A DNA stretch of 64,000 nucleotides from contig NZ_JAOSZE010000025.1 of NCBI RefSeq assembly GCF_025630775.1, positions 62,001 to 126,000 of the forward strand, read 5' to 3'. Made by a program: the position numbers and the translations under genes. Shown piece by piece: positions 54,510 to 62,835 of this stretch; the stretch's first letter is position 1; every line of letters starts with the position of its first letter. Source of the DNA: Actinoplanes sp. KI2 (GTDB taxonomy: Bacteria; Actinomycetota; Actinomycetes; Mycobacteriales; Micromonosporaceae). The notes beneath the pieces were generated by a model. The model was not told the origin of the DNA. It ran no database searches and was given only the letters and a program-made list of their open reading frames with translations.

Positions 54510-57400
54510 GACGCCGCCGCCAGCCGGCGCTCCACCTCGTACTGCTCGGGCACCCCCATCTGACGGAACGCCGCCAGCGCCACCAGCCATAAACGACGGG
54601 CCTGCTCCGGATCGGTTTGGGCCAGACAGTCGGCGATCCCGGCCTCGGCGCACGCGGCCAGATAGGCCATCCCGTGCGCCTGGGCGAGCCGTAAGGCCCG
54701 CCGGTGCAGTTCGAGCGCGCACACGCGATCACCGGCCGACCCGCGGGTGATCGCGAGATCGTGGATGAACGTCACCTCGTACAGCCGGTCCGAGGTTCCC
54801 CGCACGATCGTGATCGCCGCCTCGTGCAACGCCACGGCCTCGTCGTGCCGACCCCGGTGCCGCAGCACGATGGCCTTCTCGTTGAGCACCTCCGCCTCGG
54901 TCGGACGGTTGCCGCGCAGGCGCGTCAGCCGCAGAGCAACGGCCAGGTAGCGGTCGGTGGCCATCGGGGAGCCCAGGCCGGCCTCTCGCTTGCACTTCTG
55001 GATATTGATCAAGGTCATCGCGGTCGCCCCGGCGTCACCGGTCTCGACCGCGAGGAACAGCGCCCGCCGGCCGTACCGCAACGCCTCCGCGTACCGGCCG
55101 AGCCGCGCGTATCCCCCGGCCAGGTGGGTGAGCGCCGTCGGCGAATAGTTGACAGCGCCGTGCAGGGCGCGCAGCCGCAAGGATTCCTGCGCCGAGGTGA
55201 CGCAGTCGGCGAATCGGCCGGCCGCGTCATAGACACCGGCCCGGTTGCCCAGCGTGGTCGCGACCGCACGCCAATTGCCCAGCTCCGCGTGCAGGCGGAT
55301 CGCCCGGTCCACCATCTCCAGGGCACGCGGATAGTCGGACAGCCGGACGTAGGCCGACGCGAGGTAGTTCGCGACGATGGCGATGCCCTGCCGGTCGCCG
55401 GACTTCTCGACGCTGCGCATGCTCTGCTCGAACACCACCCGCAGGTCGTCGTTGTAGCCGCGGTTGAACAGATGCCACCAGGCCGCGCGCGGGATCCACC
55501 AGGCATACCGGGTATCGCCGGCCGCCTGGACGTAGGCGCCCAGTTGCGGCCGTTCCCATTCGAAGCGGGCCGTCGGATCGGCCAGCTCGGCGAGCAGGTC
55601 GGGGCGTAGCGGCTCGTGCGCGCCGATGTCCCGGCGCAGCAGGCGCTGGTGCACCGGTGGCAACGCCGCCGCGAAGGCGTGCACCTGCAGGTCGAGGACC
55701 GCCTCCGCGGCGTCCGGCGGCAGCTCACCGGCGAGCGCCGCGGCGTACTCGCGGAGCAGGTCGTGCAGCCGGAAGATGCCGGGCTCGGGCTCGTCCAGCA
55801 GGTGCCCGTCGATCAGCTCGTCGAGCAGGTCGTGAGCCTCGTTCAGCGGCAACCCGGCCAGCGCCGCCGCGGCGACCGCGTCGAACAGCGGCGCCGGATA
55901 CACCCCCAGCAGCCGGAACAGCCGCCGGGCCGGCTCACCCAGCTGGCCGTACGAGAGAGCGAACGCGGCCGCCACCGACCGGTCCTCGGCCGCGAGGTCG
56001 GGCAGCGCCGACTCGCCCAGCCGCCGTACCAGATCGGCCACCTGCCACCGTGGACGATGCGCCAGCCGCGCCCCGGCCAGCCGCAACGCCAGCGGCAGCC
56101 CGCCGCACCGGCGCACCACCTCCGCCGCCGCCGCCGACTCCGCCGCGATCCGGCCACCGGCGATCCGGGCCAGAAGCGCCAGCGCGTCTCCCGGCGAGAG
56201 CACCGCGAGCTGCACGGGGTGCACGCCGTCCAGGCCCAGCAGCCGTCGCCGGCTGGTCACCAGCGCCGCGCTGCCCGGCGCGGTGGGCAGCAGGTCGGCC
56301 AGCTGCGCGCTGGAGTACGCGTTGTCGAAGATCACCAGGGCCCGCCGCGAGGCCAGCTCGCTGCGCCACCGGGTGATCCGGTCGCCCAGCTCGGCCGGGA
56401 TCGCGGCGGCCGGAATGCCCAGCTGGCGGAGCAGGATCAGCAGTGCGGCGCCCGGCTCGAGCGGCTGCTCGGCGCTGTGTCCGTGCAGGTCGACGAAGAG
56501 GTGGGCGTCGGGAAACCGCTCGCCGGCGAGCGACGCCACGTGCAGGGCGAGGGTGGTCTTGCCGCTACCGGGCATGCCGTCGATCGCCGCGATCGCCGGG
56601 CCGGGTCGGTCCAGCTCAGCCAGCAGGCGGGCGACCACCTCGTCCCGGCCGGTGAAGTCGCCGACGGTCCGCGGCAGGCTGCGAACCGGCGCCGCCTCGT
56701 CCGCGCTCAGCACCCGGCGATGCAGCTCCTGCAGCTCCGCGCCGGGCTCGATGCCCAACTCCTCGACCAGCAGGCGGCGGGTCCGGCGGAACTCGGCCAG
56801 CGCGTCGGCGACCCGCCCGGCCCCGACCAGCGCCCGGATCAGCCGGCCGCGGAGCCGCTCGCGCAGCGGGAACCGGTCGATCGCCGCGGTCAGCGGCCCG
56901 ATCAGCTCGCGGTCGCGGCCCGCCGCCAGCTCGAGCTCGGCCCACTCCTCCACCGCCGCCACGTACTGCTCGTCGAGGGCGGCGGCGCCGGCCCGGACCG
57001 GTTGGCTGTCGATACCGACCAGCGCCTCGCCGCGCCACAGGTCGAGCGCCTCGCGATAGAGCGCGGCGTCGCTGCCGGCCCGGGCCCGGGCCACCAGGCG
57101 GGCGAAAATCGCGGCGTCCACATCGTCCGGATCGCCGGTCCATCGATAGCCGGCCGGGTCGCTGACGATCGCGCCCGGCGGCAGTCGCCGGCGTAGCCGG
57201 GACACGCAGGTCTGTACCTGGCTGCGGGCCGTGTGGGGCGGCCCGATCCCCCACAGTGCCTCGGCCAGCGTCGCGTGGTCGACCACCCGACCGGCATGCA
57301 GAAGTAACGTGGCCAGAAGTATCCGGTCACGCCCCGCAGTGATCGCCACTTGCTGTCCATCCTCGGTGACGGACAGTGGCCCAAGAATGCGGTATCGCAA
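54506..57400 (-). CDS. AfsR/SARP-like regulator, tandem copy 1 of 4 (first in operon)
   Basis: 964 residues from TTG 57400, with GGAG about 11 nt upstream. It has the full SARP head ILGPLSVTEDGQQVAITAGR, whereas the three downstream copies have lost about eight residues here. BTAD, DFTGR, Walker A GMPGSGKTT, ALVIFDNAYSSAQ and TPRs follow. Being first and having the standard head, it may be closest to the ancestor of the array. Direct and inverted GCRTCGCCCCA repeats 100-150 bp upstream are candidate operators. Confidence 0.88.
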   Translation of the reverse strand: MRYRILGPLSVTEDGQQVAITAGRDRILLATLLLHAGRVVDHATLAEALWGIGPPHTARSQVQTCVSRLRRRLPPGAIVSDPAGYRWTGDPDDVDAAIFARLVARARAGSDAALYREALDLWRGEALVGIDSQPVRAGAAALDEQYVAAVEEWAELELAAGRDRELIGPLTAAIDRFPLRERLRGRLIRALVGAGRVADALAEFRRTRRLLVEELGIEPGAELQELHRRVLSADEAAPVRSLPRTVGDFTGRDEVVARLLAELDRPGPAIAAIDGMPGSGKTTLALHVASLAGERFPDAHLFVDLHGHSAEQPLEPGAALLILLRQLGIPAAAIPAELGDRITRWRSELASRRALVIFDNAYSSAQLADLLPTAPGSAALVTSRRRLLGLDGVHPVQLAVLSPGDALALLARIAGGRIAAESAAAAEVVRRCGGLPLALRLAGARLAHRPRWQVADLVRRLGESALPDLAAEDRSVAAAFALSYGQLGEPARRLFRLLGVYPAPLFDAVAAAALAGLPLNEAHDLLDELIDGHLLDEPEPGIFRLHDLLREYAAALAGELPPDAAEAVLDLQVHAFAAALPPVHQRLLRRDIGAHEPLRPDLLAELADPTARFEWERPQLGAYVQAAGDTRYAWWIPRAAWWHLFNRGYNDDLRVVFEQSMRSVEKSGDRQGIAIVANYLASAYVRLSDYPRALEMVDRAIRLHAELGNWRAVATTLGNRAGVYDAAGRFADCVTSAQESLRLRALHGAVNYSPTALTHLAGGYARLGRYAEALRYGRRALFLAVETGDAGATAMTLINIQKCKREAGLGSPMATDRYLAVALRLTRLRGNRPTEAEVLNEKAIVLRHRGRHDEAVALHEAAITIVRGTSDRLYEVTFIHDLAITRGSAGDRVCALELHRRALRLAQAHGMAYLAACAEAGIADCLAQTDPEQARRLWLVALAAFRQMGVPEQYEVERRLAAAS

Positions 57401-57496
57401 GAGAGCGACTCCGATCCGTAAGTGCCCCGAGCGTAGACCAGCGCGCGATAGCGGATCGACAGCGATCTGATAGTGCGGCGCGCCAACCTAGGTTTT

Positions 57497-57552
57497 GCGT
57501 CGCCCCATCGCGGATGTTCCCAAGGCATCGCCCCAGCGCGATGGGGCGATGC
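57497..57552. promoter_or_regulatory. Direct and inverted GCRTCGCCCCA repeats upstream of the AfsR-like array
   Basis: GCGTCGCCCCATCGCG (57497-57512) and GCATCGCCCCAGCGCG (57525-57540) match at 14 of 16 positions, 28 bp apart. The second also forms a perfect inverted repeat with TGGGGCGATGC (57542-57552). It lies 97-152 bp before the TTG of copy 1 and could bind one of the array proteins. Confidence 0.5.
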
Positions 57553-57574
57553 AGCCGGTCCAACGGGGGATGTG

Positions 57575-57608
57575 CAGCCCGCCCGCGCGGTCGCTCGCGG
57601 GCGGGCTG
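57575..57608. other. Perfect 13-bp-arm hairpin in a divergent intergenic region
   Basis: CAGCCCGCCCGCG and CGCGGGCGGGCTG around an 8-nt loop. It looks like a terminator, but no gene ends here: both flanking genes start and read away from it. There is no T-run on either side. Apart from this and the repeats above, the 57401-57703 gap holds nothing I can name. Confidence 0.7.
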
Positions 57609-57703
57609 TTCGTATCGCGATGATCACTCTGGGTTGGACATGACGGGCATCGGAACGTAACGTCGGGACGGTTTGGACGTTCCCGACGAGAAGGATCTTC
57701 CTG

Positions 57704-58228
57704 ATGCGACGCGCCATCCTGGCCGCGATCGCCGGCGGCACGCTGCTGACCGGCGCCGCCTGCGACAGCGACGCGAACGCCAAGGCCGAGGGCGCGAGCC
57801 CGGCCCGGACCGCCGCCACCGCGGCGCCGAGCAGCGAGCCGGAGCCCGACTATTCGGCCAACACGCAGCTGGTCTGCGGCAAGCTCCAGTCGCTCTACAC
57901 GACCGAGCTGCGCGCGTTCGGCACCGCGATGGGCCGCATGGTCACCTACAAGGAGGCCAAGCAGACCGCCGACGCGGAGAAGGCCGAGGCCACGGCGGCC
58001 GGCCAGCTCAAGGCGGCGGCCACGAAGATCCGCAGGGAAACGGCCGCGGCCGCCGACCCGGACTTCCAGGCGGCCGGCAAGGTCTCCGCCGCCAAGCTGG
58101 AGAGCAGCGCCGCCAACCGCCGGTACATGGACCGGGTCAAGTCCATGTCCGACCTCAACAAGACGGTCCAGGCCCAGTTCGCCGAGTGGCTGACCCCGGT
58201 CGCCGGCTACTGCGGCACCTCAAGCTAG
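57704..58228 (+). CDS. Lipoprotein of unknown function
   Basis: 174 residues. Signal sequence with lipobox LTGAAC (Cys20), so it is predicted to be anchored to the outer face of the membrane. A Ser/Ala/Pro/Glu linker precedes a helical domain with two Cys (QLVCGKLQSLY and AGYCGTSS) that could form a disulfide. No family is recognised. Ribosome site AGAAGGA lies 8-9 nt before ATG 57704. Confidence 0.7.
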   Translation: MRRAILAAIAGGTLLTGAACDSDANAKAEGASPARTAATAAPSSEPEPDYSANTQLVCGKLQSLYTTELRAFGTAMGRMVTYKEAKQTADAEKAEATAAGQLKAAATKIRRETAAAADPDFQAAGKVSAAKLESSAANRRYMDRVKSMSDLNKTVQAQFAEWLTPVAGYCGTSS

Positions 58229-58238
58229 GCCCACCGGC

Positions 58239-59327
58239 TCAGGCGAGCTGTTCGAGGGCCACCTCGGCGGCGGCCAGGAACGCGTCGTTCTCCTCCGGCG
58301 TGCCGATCGTGACGCGTACGCCGTCGCCCTGGAACGGCCGCACGATCACCCCACGCCCCTCGCAGACCACGCCGAACTGCGCGGCCTGGTCGCCCAGCGG
58401 CAGCCAGACGAAATTGGCCTGGCTGTCCGGCACGTCCACGTGCAGCTTCCGCAGCGCCTCGGCGACCCGGGAACGCTCCGCCACGACCAGCCCGCAGCGG
58501 CGCTTCACCTCCGGCTCCTGCGCCAGCGCGGCCAGCGCGGCGGCCTGCGCGACCAGGCTGGTCGAGAACGGCGTGAGCACCTTGCGGATCGCGGCGGCCA
58601 CCTCCGGCTGCGCGACCAGGAAGCCCATCCGCAGGCCGGCCAGGCCCCACGCCTTCGACATCGTGCGCAGCACCAGCACGTTCGGCCGGTCGGCGTAGGT
58701 GGCGATGCCGTCCGGCACGTCGGGGTCGGTGACCATTTCCCGGTACGCCTCGTCCAGCACCACCAGCACGTCGGACGGCACGTCGGCGAGGAACCGGTCG
58801 AGCTCCGCCCGGCGCACCGCGGTGCCGGTCGGGTTGTTCGGGTTGCAGACGAGCACCAGCCTGGTCCGGTCGGTGATCGCGTCGGCCATCGCACCGAGGT
58901 CGTGGCCGTGCGCCGCGGTGTTCGGCACCCGCACGCTGGTCGCGCCGGCGCCGGCCGAGATGATCGGGTACGCCTCGAACGACCGCCACGCGTAGACGAT
59001 CTCGTCGCCCGGCAGGCAGGTGGCCTTCACCAGGATCTCGGTCAGCGCCACCGAGCCGCAGCCGGTGACGATCCGGTCGGCGGCCACGCCGTACCGCTCG
59101 CCCAGCGCCGACCGCAGCTCGACCGCGCCCATGTCGGGGTAGCGATGCGAGGAGAGCATCGCGTCGCCCACGGCCTCGACCACGCCGGGCAGCGGCCCGT
59201 ACGGCACCTCGTTGCTGGCCAGCTTGATCGCCTCGGCGATGCCCAGCTCACGGGTCAGGTCGGCGAGGTTGCGGCCGGGGACGTAGGCGGGCAGCCCGTC
59301 CAGGTCGGCACGGGTCAGGCGAGTCAT
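58239..59327 (-). CDS. pat: HisC-like aromatic amino acid aminotransferase
   Basis: 362 residues, PLP fold type I: LASNEVPYGPLPGV, CNPNNPTGTAV, VVLDEAYREM, and the Schiff-base Lys in TMSKAWGLAGLRMGF. The family includes HisC and the actinobacterial Pat. As the last gene of a cluster headed by 4-hydroxyphenylpyruvate dioxygenase, transamination of tyrosine or phenylalanine is more likely than histidine synthesis; no other his genes are near. It starts 1 bp after the RDD gene ends. Confidence 0.82.
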   Translation of the reverse strand: MTRLTRADLDGLPAYVPGRNLADLTRELGIAEAIKLASNEVPYGPLPGVVEAVGDAMLSSHRYPDMGAVELRSALGERYGVAADRIVTGCGSVALTEILVKATCLPGDEIVYAWRSFEAYPIISAGAGATSVRVPNTAAHGHDLGAMADAITDRTRLVLVCNPNNPTGTAVRRAELDRFLADVPSDVLVVLDEAYREMVTDPDVPDGIATYADRPNVLVLRTMSKAWGLAGLRMGFLVAQPEVAAAIRKVLTPFSTSLVAQAAALAALAQEPEVKRRCGLVVAERSRVAEALRKLHVDVPDSQANFVWLPLGDQAAQFGVVCEGRGVIVRPFQGDGVRVTIGTPEENDAFLAAAEVALEQLA

Positions 59328-60323
59328 CTATCGGCCCTCATTCCGATTTTGGGTGGCGGTCGGGCGGCCTTCCGAGGTGGGTTGCCGGTAGTGCGGCGGC
59401 AGGGCGATGACGACCGTACGCGCGGTCTTGTCGTGGTACGCCTGCCGCAGTTGCGGGTCGAACACGGGCGAGAGCGAGTAGATGAACTGCATCAGCAGCC
59501 CGAGCCCGGCGCAGCCCCAGGCCGGCGTCCACAGGCCGAGCCGGGCCCAGCGGCCGAAGGCGCGGCCGAAGCCGAGCGGCTCGGTGTTCTCGAGTGCGAC
59601 CACCTTGATCCGCATGATCCGTTTGCCCAGGGTCTGCCCGCTGCCGGCGATCGCCGGCGCCTCGTAGAGCAGCCACAGCAGGGTGGCCACGATCAGCATG
59701 GCCCAGAGCAGCCCGTCCATCCGGGAGGAGCCCTGCGTGTCGAAGGCGCTGCCGCCGTTCGCGACCGACTCCATCGTCTTGCGGTACTCCGGCAGGAACT
59801 CCTGCCACCACTGGTAGGCGAAGTATCCGTTGACCACGACGTTCAGCAGCAGCACCGCGATGATGTCGAGCAGGCGGGCGACCAGCCGGGGGCCGAGCCC
59901 GGCCAGCGCGAAGCCGTGCGGGCGCGCCTCGACCGGATAGGGGTAGGCGGCCATCCGCATGCCCGGCGGCACCTGCTGCCAGGCCGGCGGCTGCTGCCAC
60001 CCCTGCGGCGGGGGCTGCCAGCCGGGCGGGGGCTGCCAGCCCGGCGGCGGTGATGGTGGCATCGGACCCCAGCCGGGCGGCGCCTGCTGGGGCGGGGTCT
60101 GCTGGAGCGGGGCCTGAGGCGGGGTCTGCTGCGGCTGCGTCCACGGCGGCGGCGCCGCGACCACCGGCGCGGCGGGAGGCGCCTGCTGTTCGGCCGGGGG
60201 CGGGCCGTCCGGCGGGACCGCATCGGCCGGAATGGCCTTTCCGATCCAGCCCTCACCGTCCCAGTAGCGCTGGGTGGTGGTGTCGGCCGGGTCCTTGTAC
60301 CAGCCGGCGGGCAACGAGCTCAT
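59328..60323 (-). CDS. DUF2510-RDD membrane protein with Pro/Gln-rich linker
   Basis: 331 residues. The N-terminal DUF2510 motif LPAGWYKDPADTTTQRYWDG is followed by about 95 residues rich in Pro, Gln and Trp, then an RDD domain with three or four helices (LARLLDIIAVLLLNVVVNGY; GQTLGKRIMRIKVVAL). RDD proteins are small membrane proteins proposed as transporters, with little firm data. Its start overlaps the stop of the RDD gene upstream (60320-60323). Confidence 0.82.
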   Translation of the reverse strand: MSSLPAGWYKDPADTTTQRYWDGEGWIGKAIPADAVPPDGPPPAEQQAPPAAPVVAAPPPWTQPQQTPPQAPLQQTPPQQAPPGWGPMPPSPPPGWQPPPGWQPPPQGWQQPPAWQQVPPGMRMAAYPYPVEARPHGFALAGLGPRLVARLLDIIAVLLLNVVVNGYFAYQWWQEFLPEYRKTMESVANGGSAFDTQGSSRMDGLLWAMLIVATLLWLLYEAPAIAGSGQTLGKRIMRIKVVALENTEPLGFGRAFGRWARLGLWTPAWGCAGLGLLMQFIYSLSPVFDPQLRQAYHDKTARTVVIALPPHYRQPTSEGRPTATQNRNEGR

Positions 60324-61036
60324 GCGGAAACCTTAACCACCACGGTCGCGGCCGCCTTGTCGTGCAGGGTCTGCAGGTAGGGCTTGTCCCAAAGCTGCCA
60401 CAACCCGTCGATGAGGCTGAGGAACGGGACGAAGATGGTGGCGACGAACTGGACGAGGTAGCGCTTGAACGCCATGCCCCGGGTGAGCCGGACCGAGGGA
60501 TCGAGGGGCACCACCCGAATCTTCATGATCCGCTTGCCCACGGTCTGCCCGTACCGGTGCATGAGCTCGACCTCGTACAGGTAGCGGAGCACCAGGACCA
60601 GCACGAAGTAGCACAGCTCGAGCAGGAGCAGCGGCAGGATGAAGTCGGGGAACGGCGTCGGAGTGGTGTAGTCGTAGGTCGCCGCGGCGTCGAAGGACCG
60701 CCGGAAGACCACGAAGGCGGCCGGGATCACGAAGATCAGGCTCACCGCCGAGAGCAGCACCGCGTCGATGATGTACGCGAGAAGCCGGATCCCGAAGTCG
60801 GCGAGTGGCACACCGGCCGGGCTGACCGGCAGCGGCGGCGGCACGGGCTGGTAATACCCGGGCGGCAGCTGATATCCGGGCGGCGGATATCCGGGCGGCA
60901 CCTGATATCCGGGCGGCGGGGGCGGATAACCCGAATAAGGTGCATAACCCGGATAAGGCGGGTAGATCGGCTGGGGCGGGCCGCCGGGCACCGCCGGTTG
61001 ACCCGGCGGTGGCCCGTACCCCGGAGGCTGAGTCAC
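60320..61036 (-). CDS. RDD-family membrane protein with Pro/Tyr/Gly-rich head
   Basis: 238 residues. The first 75 are PPGYxxPP-type repeats; the RDD domain follows (FGIRLLAYIIDAVLLSAVSL, RYGQTVGKRIMKIRVVPLD) with about four helices. It starts 10 bp after the hpd stop and overlaps the next RDD gene by 4 bp, so the two membrane proteins are co-expressed with hpd and the aminotransferase. They may form a pair. Confidence 0.82.
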   Translation of the reverse strand: MTQPPGYGPPPGQPAVPGGPPQPIYPPYPGYAPYSGYPPPPPGYQVPPGYPPPGYQLPPGYYQPVPPPLPVSPAGVPLADFGIRLLAYIIDAVLLSAVSLIFVIPAAFVVFRRSFDAAATYDYTTPTPFPDFILPLLLLELCYFVLVLVLRYLYEVELMHRYGQTVGKRIMKIRVVPLDPSVRLTRGMAFKRYLVQFVATIFVPFLSLIDGLWQLWDKPYLQTLHDKAAATVVVKVSA

Positions 61037-61046
61037 GCGGACAGTG

Positions 61047-62198
61047 TTACAGGTTGCCCCGAAGCTCCTGCTCCCGCTCGATCGCCTCGAAGAGCGCCTT
61101 GAAGTTGCCCTTGCCGAAGCCGAGCGATCCGTGCCGCTCGATCAGCTCGAAGAACACCGTCGGCCGGTCCTGCACCGGCTTCGTGAAGATCTGCAGCAGA
61201 TAGCCGTCCTCGTCCCGGTCGACCAGGATCTTGCGCCGCTTGAGCTCCTCGATCGGCACCCGCACCTTGCCGATCCGAGCTCGCAGCTCGGGGTCGTCGT
61301 AGTACGAGTCGGGGGTGTCCAGGAACTCGACGCCGGCCGCCGCCATCGCGTCCACGCTGGCGATGATGTCGTTGGTCGCGACCGCGATGTGCTGGGCGCC
61401 CGGGCCGCCGTAGAACTCGAGGTACTCGTCGATCTGCGACTTGCGCTTGGACACGGCCGGCTCGTTCAGCGGGAACTTGACCTTACGGGTGCCGTCCGCG
61501 ACGACCTTGCTCATCAGCGCCGAGTAGTCGGTCGCGATGTCGTCGCCGATGAACTCGGCCATGTTGGTGAAGCCCATGACCCGGCCGTAGAACTCCACCC
61601 ACTCGTCCATCTTGCCCAGCTCGACGTTGCCGACCACGTGGTCGACGGCCTGGAAGTAGCGTTTGGGCTGCAGGCCGGCCTCGATCGCGGGCTTCCGGTC
61701 GACGATCGGCTCGCGGGCGACGAAGCCGGGCAGGAACGGGCCGTCGTAGCCGGAGCGGTCGACCAGCGAGTGGATGGTGTCGCCGTAGGTGGCGATCGCC
61801 GCGATCCGGACCGTGCCGTGCTCGTCCTTGACGTCGTGCGGCTCGGTGACCCCGCGGGCGCCCGCGTTGATCGCGTGCAGGTACGCGGCGTCGACGTCGG
61901 GCACCTCGAGCGCGATGTCGTAGACACCGTCGCTGTGCTTCTCGACGTGCTCGGAACCGGGCGCGCCGGAGTGCACCGCGCCGGTGATCAGGAACCGGGC
62001 GGAGCCGCTGACCAGCACGTACTCGGCGTGGTCGCGATAGCCCTGCTCGGGGCCGCGGTAGGCGACACAGGTCATGCCGAAGGCGGTCGAGTAGTAGTGG
62101 GCGGCCTGCTTGGCGTTGCCCACGAGGAACTGAAGGTAGTCGACGCCCTTGACGGGGAAGACGTCGGCTTTGGTCGGGTGTTCCATCGTCTGCGTCAT
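61047..62198 (-). CDS. hpd: 4-hydroxyphenylpyruvate dioxygenase
   Basis: 383 residues. Fe(II) ligands expected in the family are visible at His187 (VDHVVGNV), His270 (GAQHIAVATND) and Glu351 (TVFFELIERHG). It converts 4-hydroxyphenylpyruvate to homogentisate, the second step of tyrosine breakdown. ATG 62198 (MTQTMEHPTK) may be replaced by the Met five residues on. It is the first gene of an apparent operon with two RDD genes and an aminotransferase, and is divergent from an AsnC regulator. Confidence 0.95.
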   Translation of the reverse strand: MTQTMEHPTKADVFPVKGVDYLQFLVGNAKQAAHYYSTAFGMTCVAYRGPEQGYRDHAEYVLVSGSARFLITGAVHSGAPGSEHVEKHSDGVYDIALEVPDVDAAYLHAINAGARGVTEPHDVKDEHGTVRIAAIATYGDTIHSLVDRSGYDGPFLPGFVAREPIVDRKPAIEAGLQPKRYFQAVDHVVGNVELGKMDEWVEFYGRVMGFTNMAEFIGDDIATDYSALMSKVVADGTRKVKFPLNEPAVSKRKSQIDEYLEFYGGPGAQHIAVATNDIIASVDAMAAAGVEFLDTPDSYYDDPELRARIGKVRVPIEELKRRKILVDRDEDGYLLQIFTKPVQDRPTVFFELIERHGSLGFGKGNFKALFEAIEREQELRGNL

Positions 62199-62229
62199 GT
62201 GCCGAGGCTGCCCTTACCCGAAGAGGTGG

Positions 62230-62275
62230 GCAATAGTTGACAATATTGCTGGACAGTCTGCGCAACTCGTACGGT
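62230..62275 (+). promoter_or_regulatory. Operator-like palindrome and promoter of the AsnC gene
   Basis: GCAATAGTTGACAATATTGC (62230-62249) has 6-bp perfect outer arms. TTGCTG (62246-62251), 18 bp, TACGGT (62270-62275) is a plausible promoter, 8 nt before ATG 62284 (leaderless). The palindrome sits between the two divergent starts, as expected for an AsnC-family site. Confidence 0.55.
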
Positions 62276-62283
62276 TACTTGCC

Positions 62284-62772
62284 ATGGAGACTATGCAGGT
62301 TGTCCAGCTCGACGCGCTCGATGCACGGATCGTGGAACTCCTGGAAGCGGAACCGCGGATCGGCGTACTGGAAATGTCCCGACGTCTCGCCGTGGCGCGC
62401 GGAACCGTTCAGGCCCGGCTGGACAAGCTGACCGCGCGGGGCGCGATCAAGGGCTTCGGGCCCGAGGTCATCCCCGAGGCGATCGGGTACGGCGTGATGA
62501 GCTTCGTGACCTTGGAGATCAGCCAGCGGTACGGGCACCAGGCGGTCGCCGATCACCTGGCGGAGATCCCCGAGGTGCTGGAGGCGCACACCATCACCGG
62601 CAGCGGCGACCTGCTGTGCCGGATCGTGGCCCGGTCCAACGCCGACCTGCAGCGGGTGATCGACCAGATCGTCGGCTACGAGGGCATCGTCCGCGCGTCG
62701 ACCATCATCGCCCTGGCCGAGCTGATCGCCTATCGCACGTTGCCGCTGGTGCGGGCGGCATCCGTCATATAA
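62284..62772 (+). CDS. AsnC/Lrp-family regulator, probable regulator of hpd
   Basis: 162 residues from ATG 62284 (a second ATG lies three codons on). A helix-turn-helix (LDARIVELLEAEPRIGVLEM, SRRLAVARGTVQARLDKL) is followed by the RAM ligand domain (VLEAHTITGSGDLLCRIVAR). AsnC-type regulators sense amino acids or related acids; divergence from hpd suggests tyrosine, phenylalanine or a keto acid. The frame is open upstream, but that part overlaps the promoter. Confidence 0.87.
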   Translation: METMQVVQLDALDARIVELLEAEPRIGVLEMSRRLAVARGTVQARLDKLTARGAIKGFGPEVIPEAIGYGVMSFVTLEISQRYGHQAVADHLAEIPEVLEAHTITGSGDLLCRIVARSNADLQRVIDQIVGYEGIVRASTIIALAELIAYRTLPLVRAASVI

Positions 62773-62835
62773 GCGATCGACACGGACATATCGAGATCCT
62801 TCGCGCAGGTGATCGACGTCGTTAGGTTGTCGCCC

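Noticed and set aside
45869..57400. Biosynthetic gene cluster suggested by SARP-like regulators
   Set aside because: No polyketide, peptide, terpene or tailoring genes adjoin; neighbours are fumC, cysS, rlmB on one side and a lipoprotein and hpd operon on the other.
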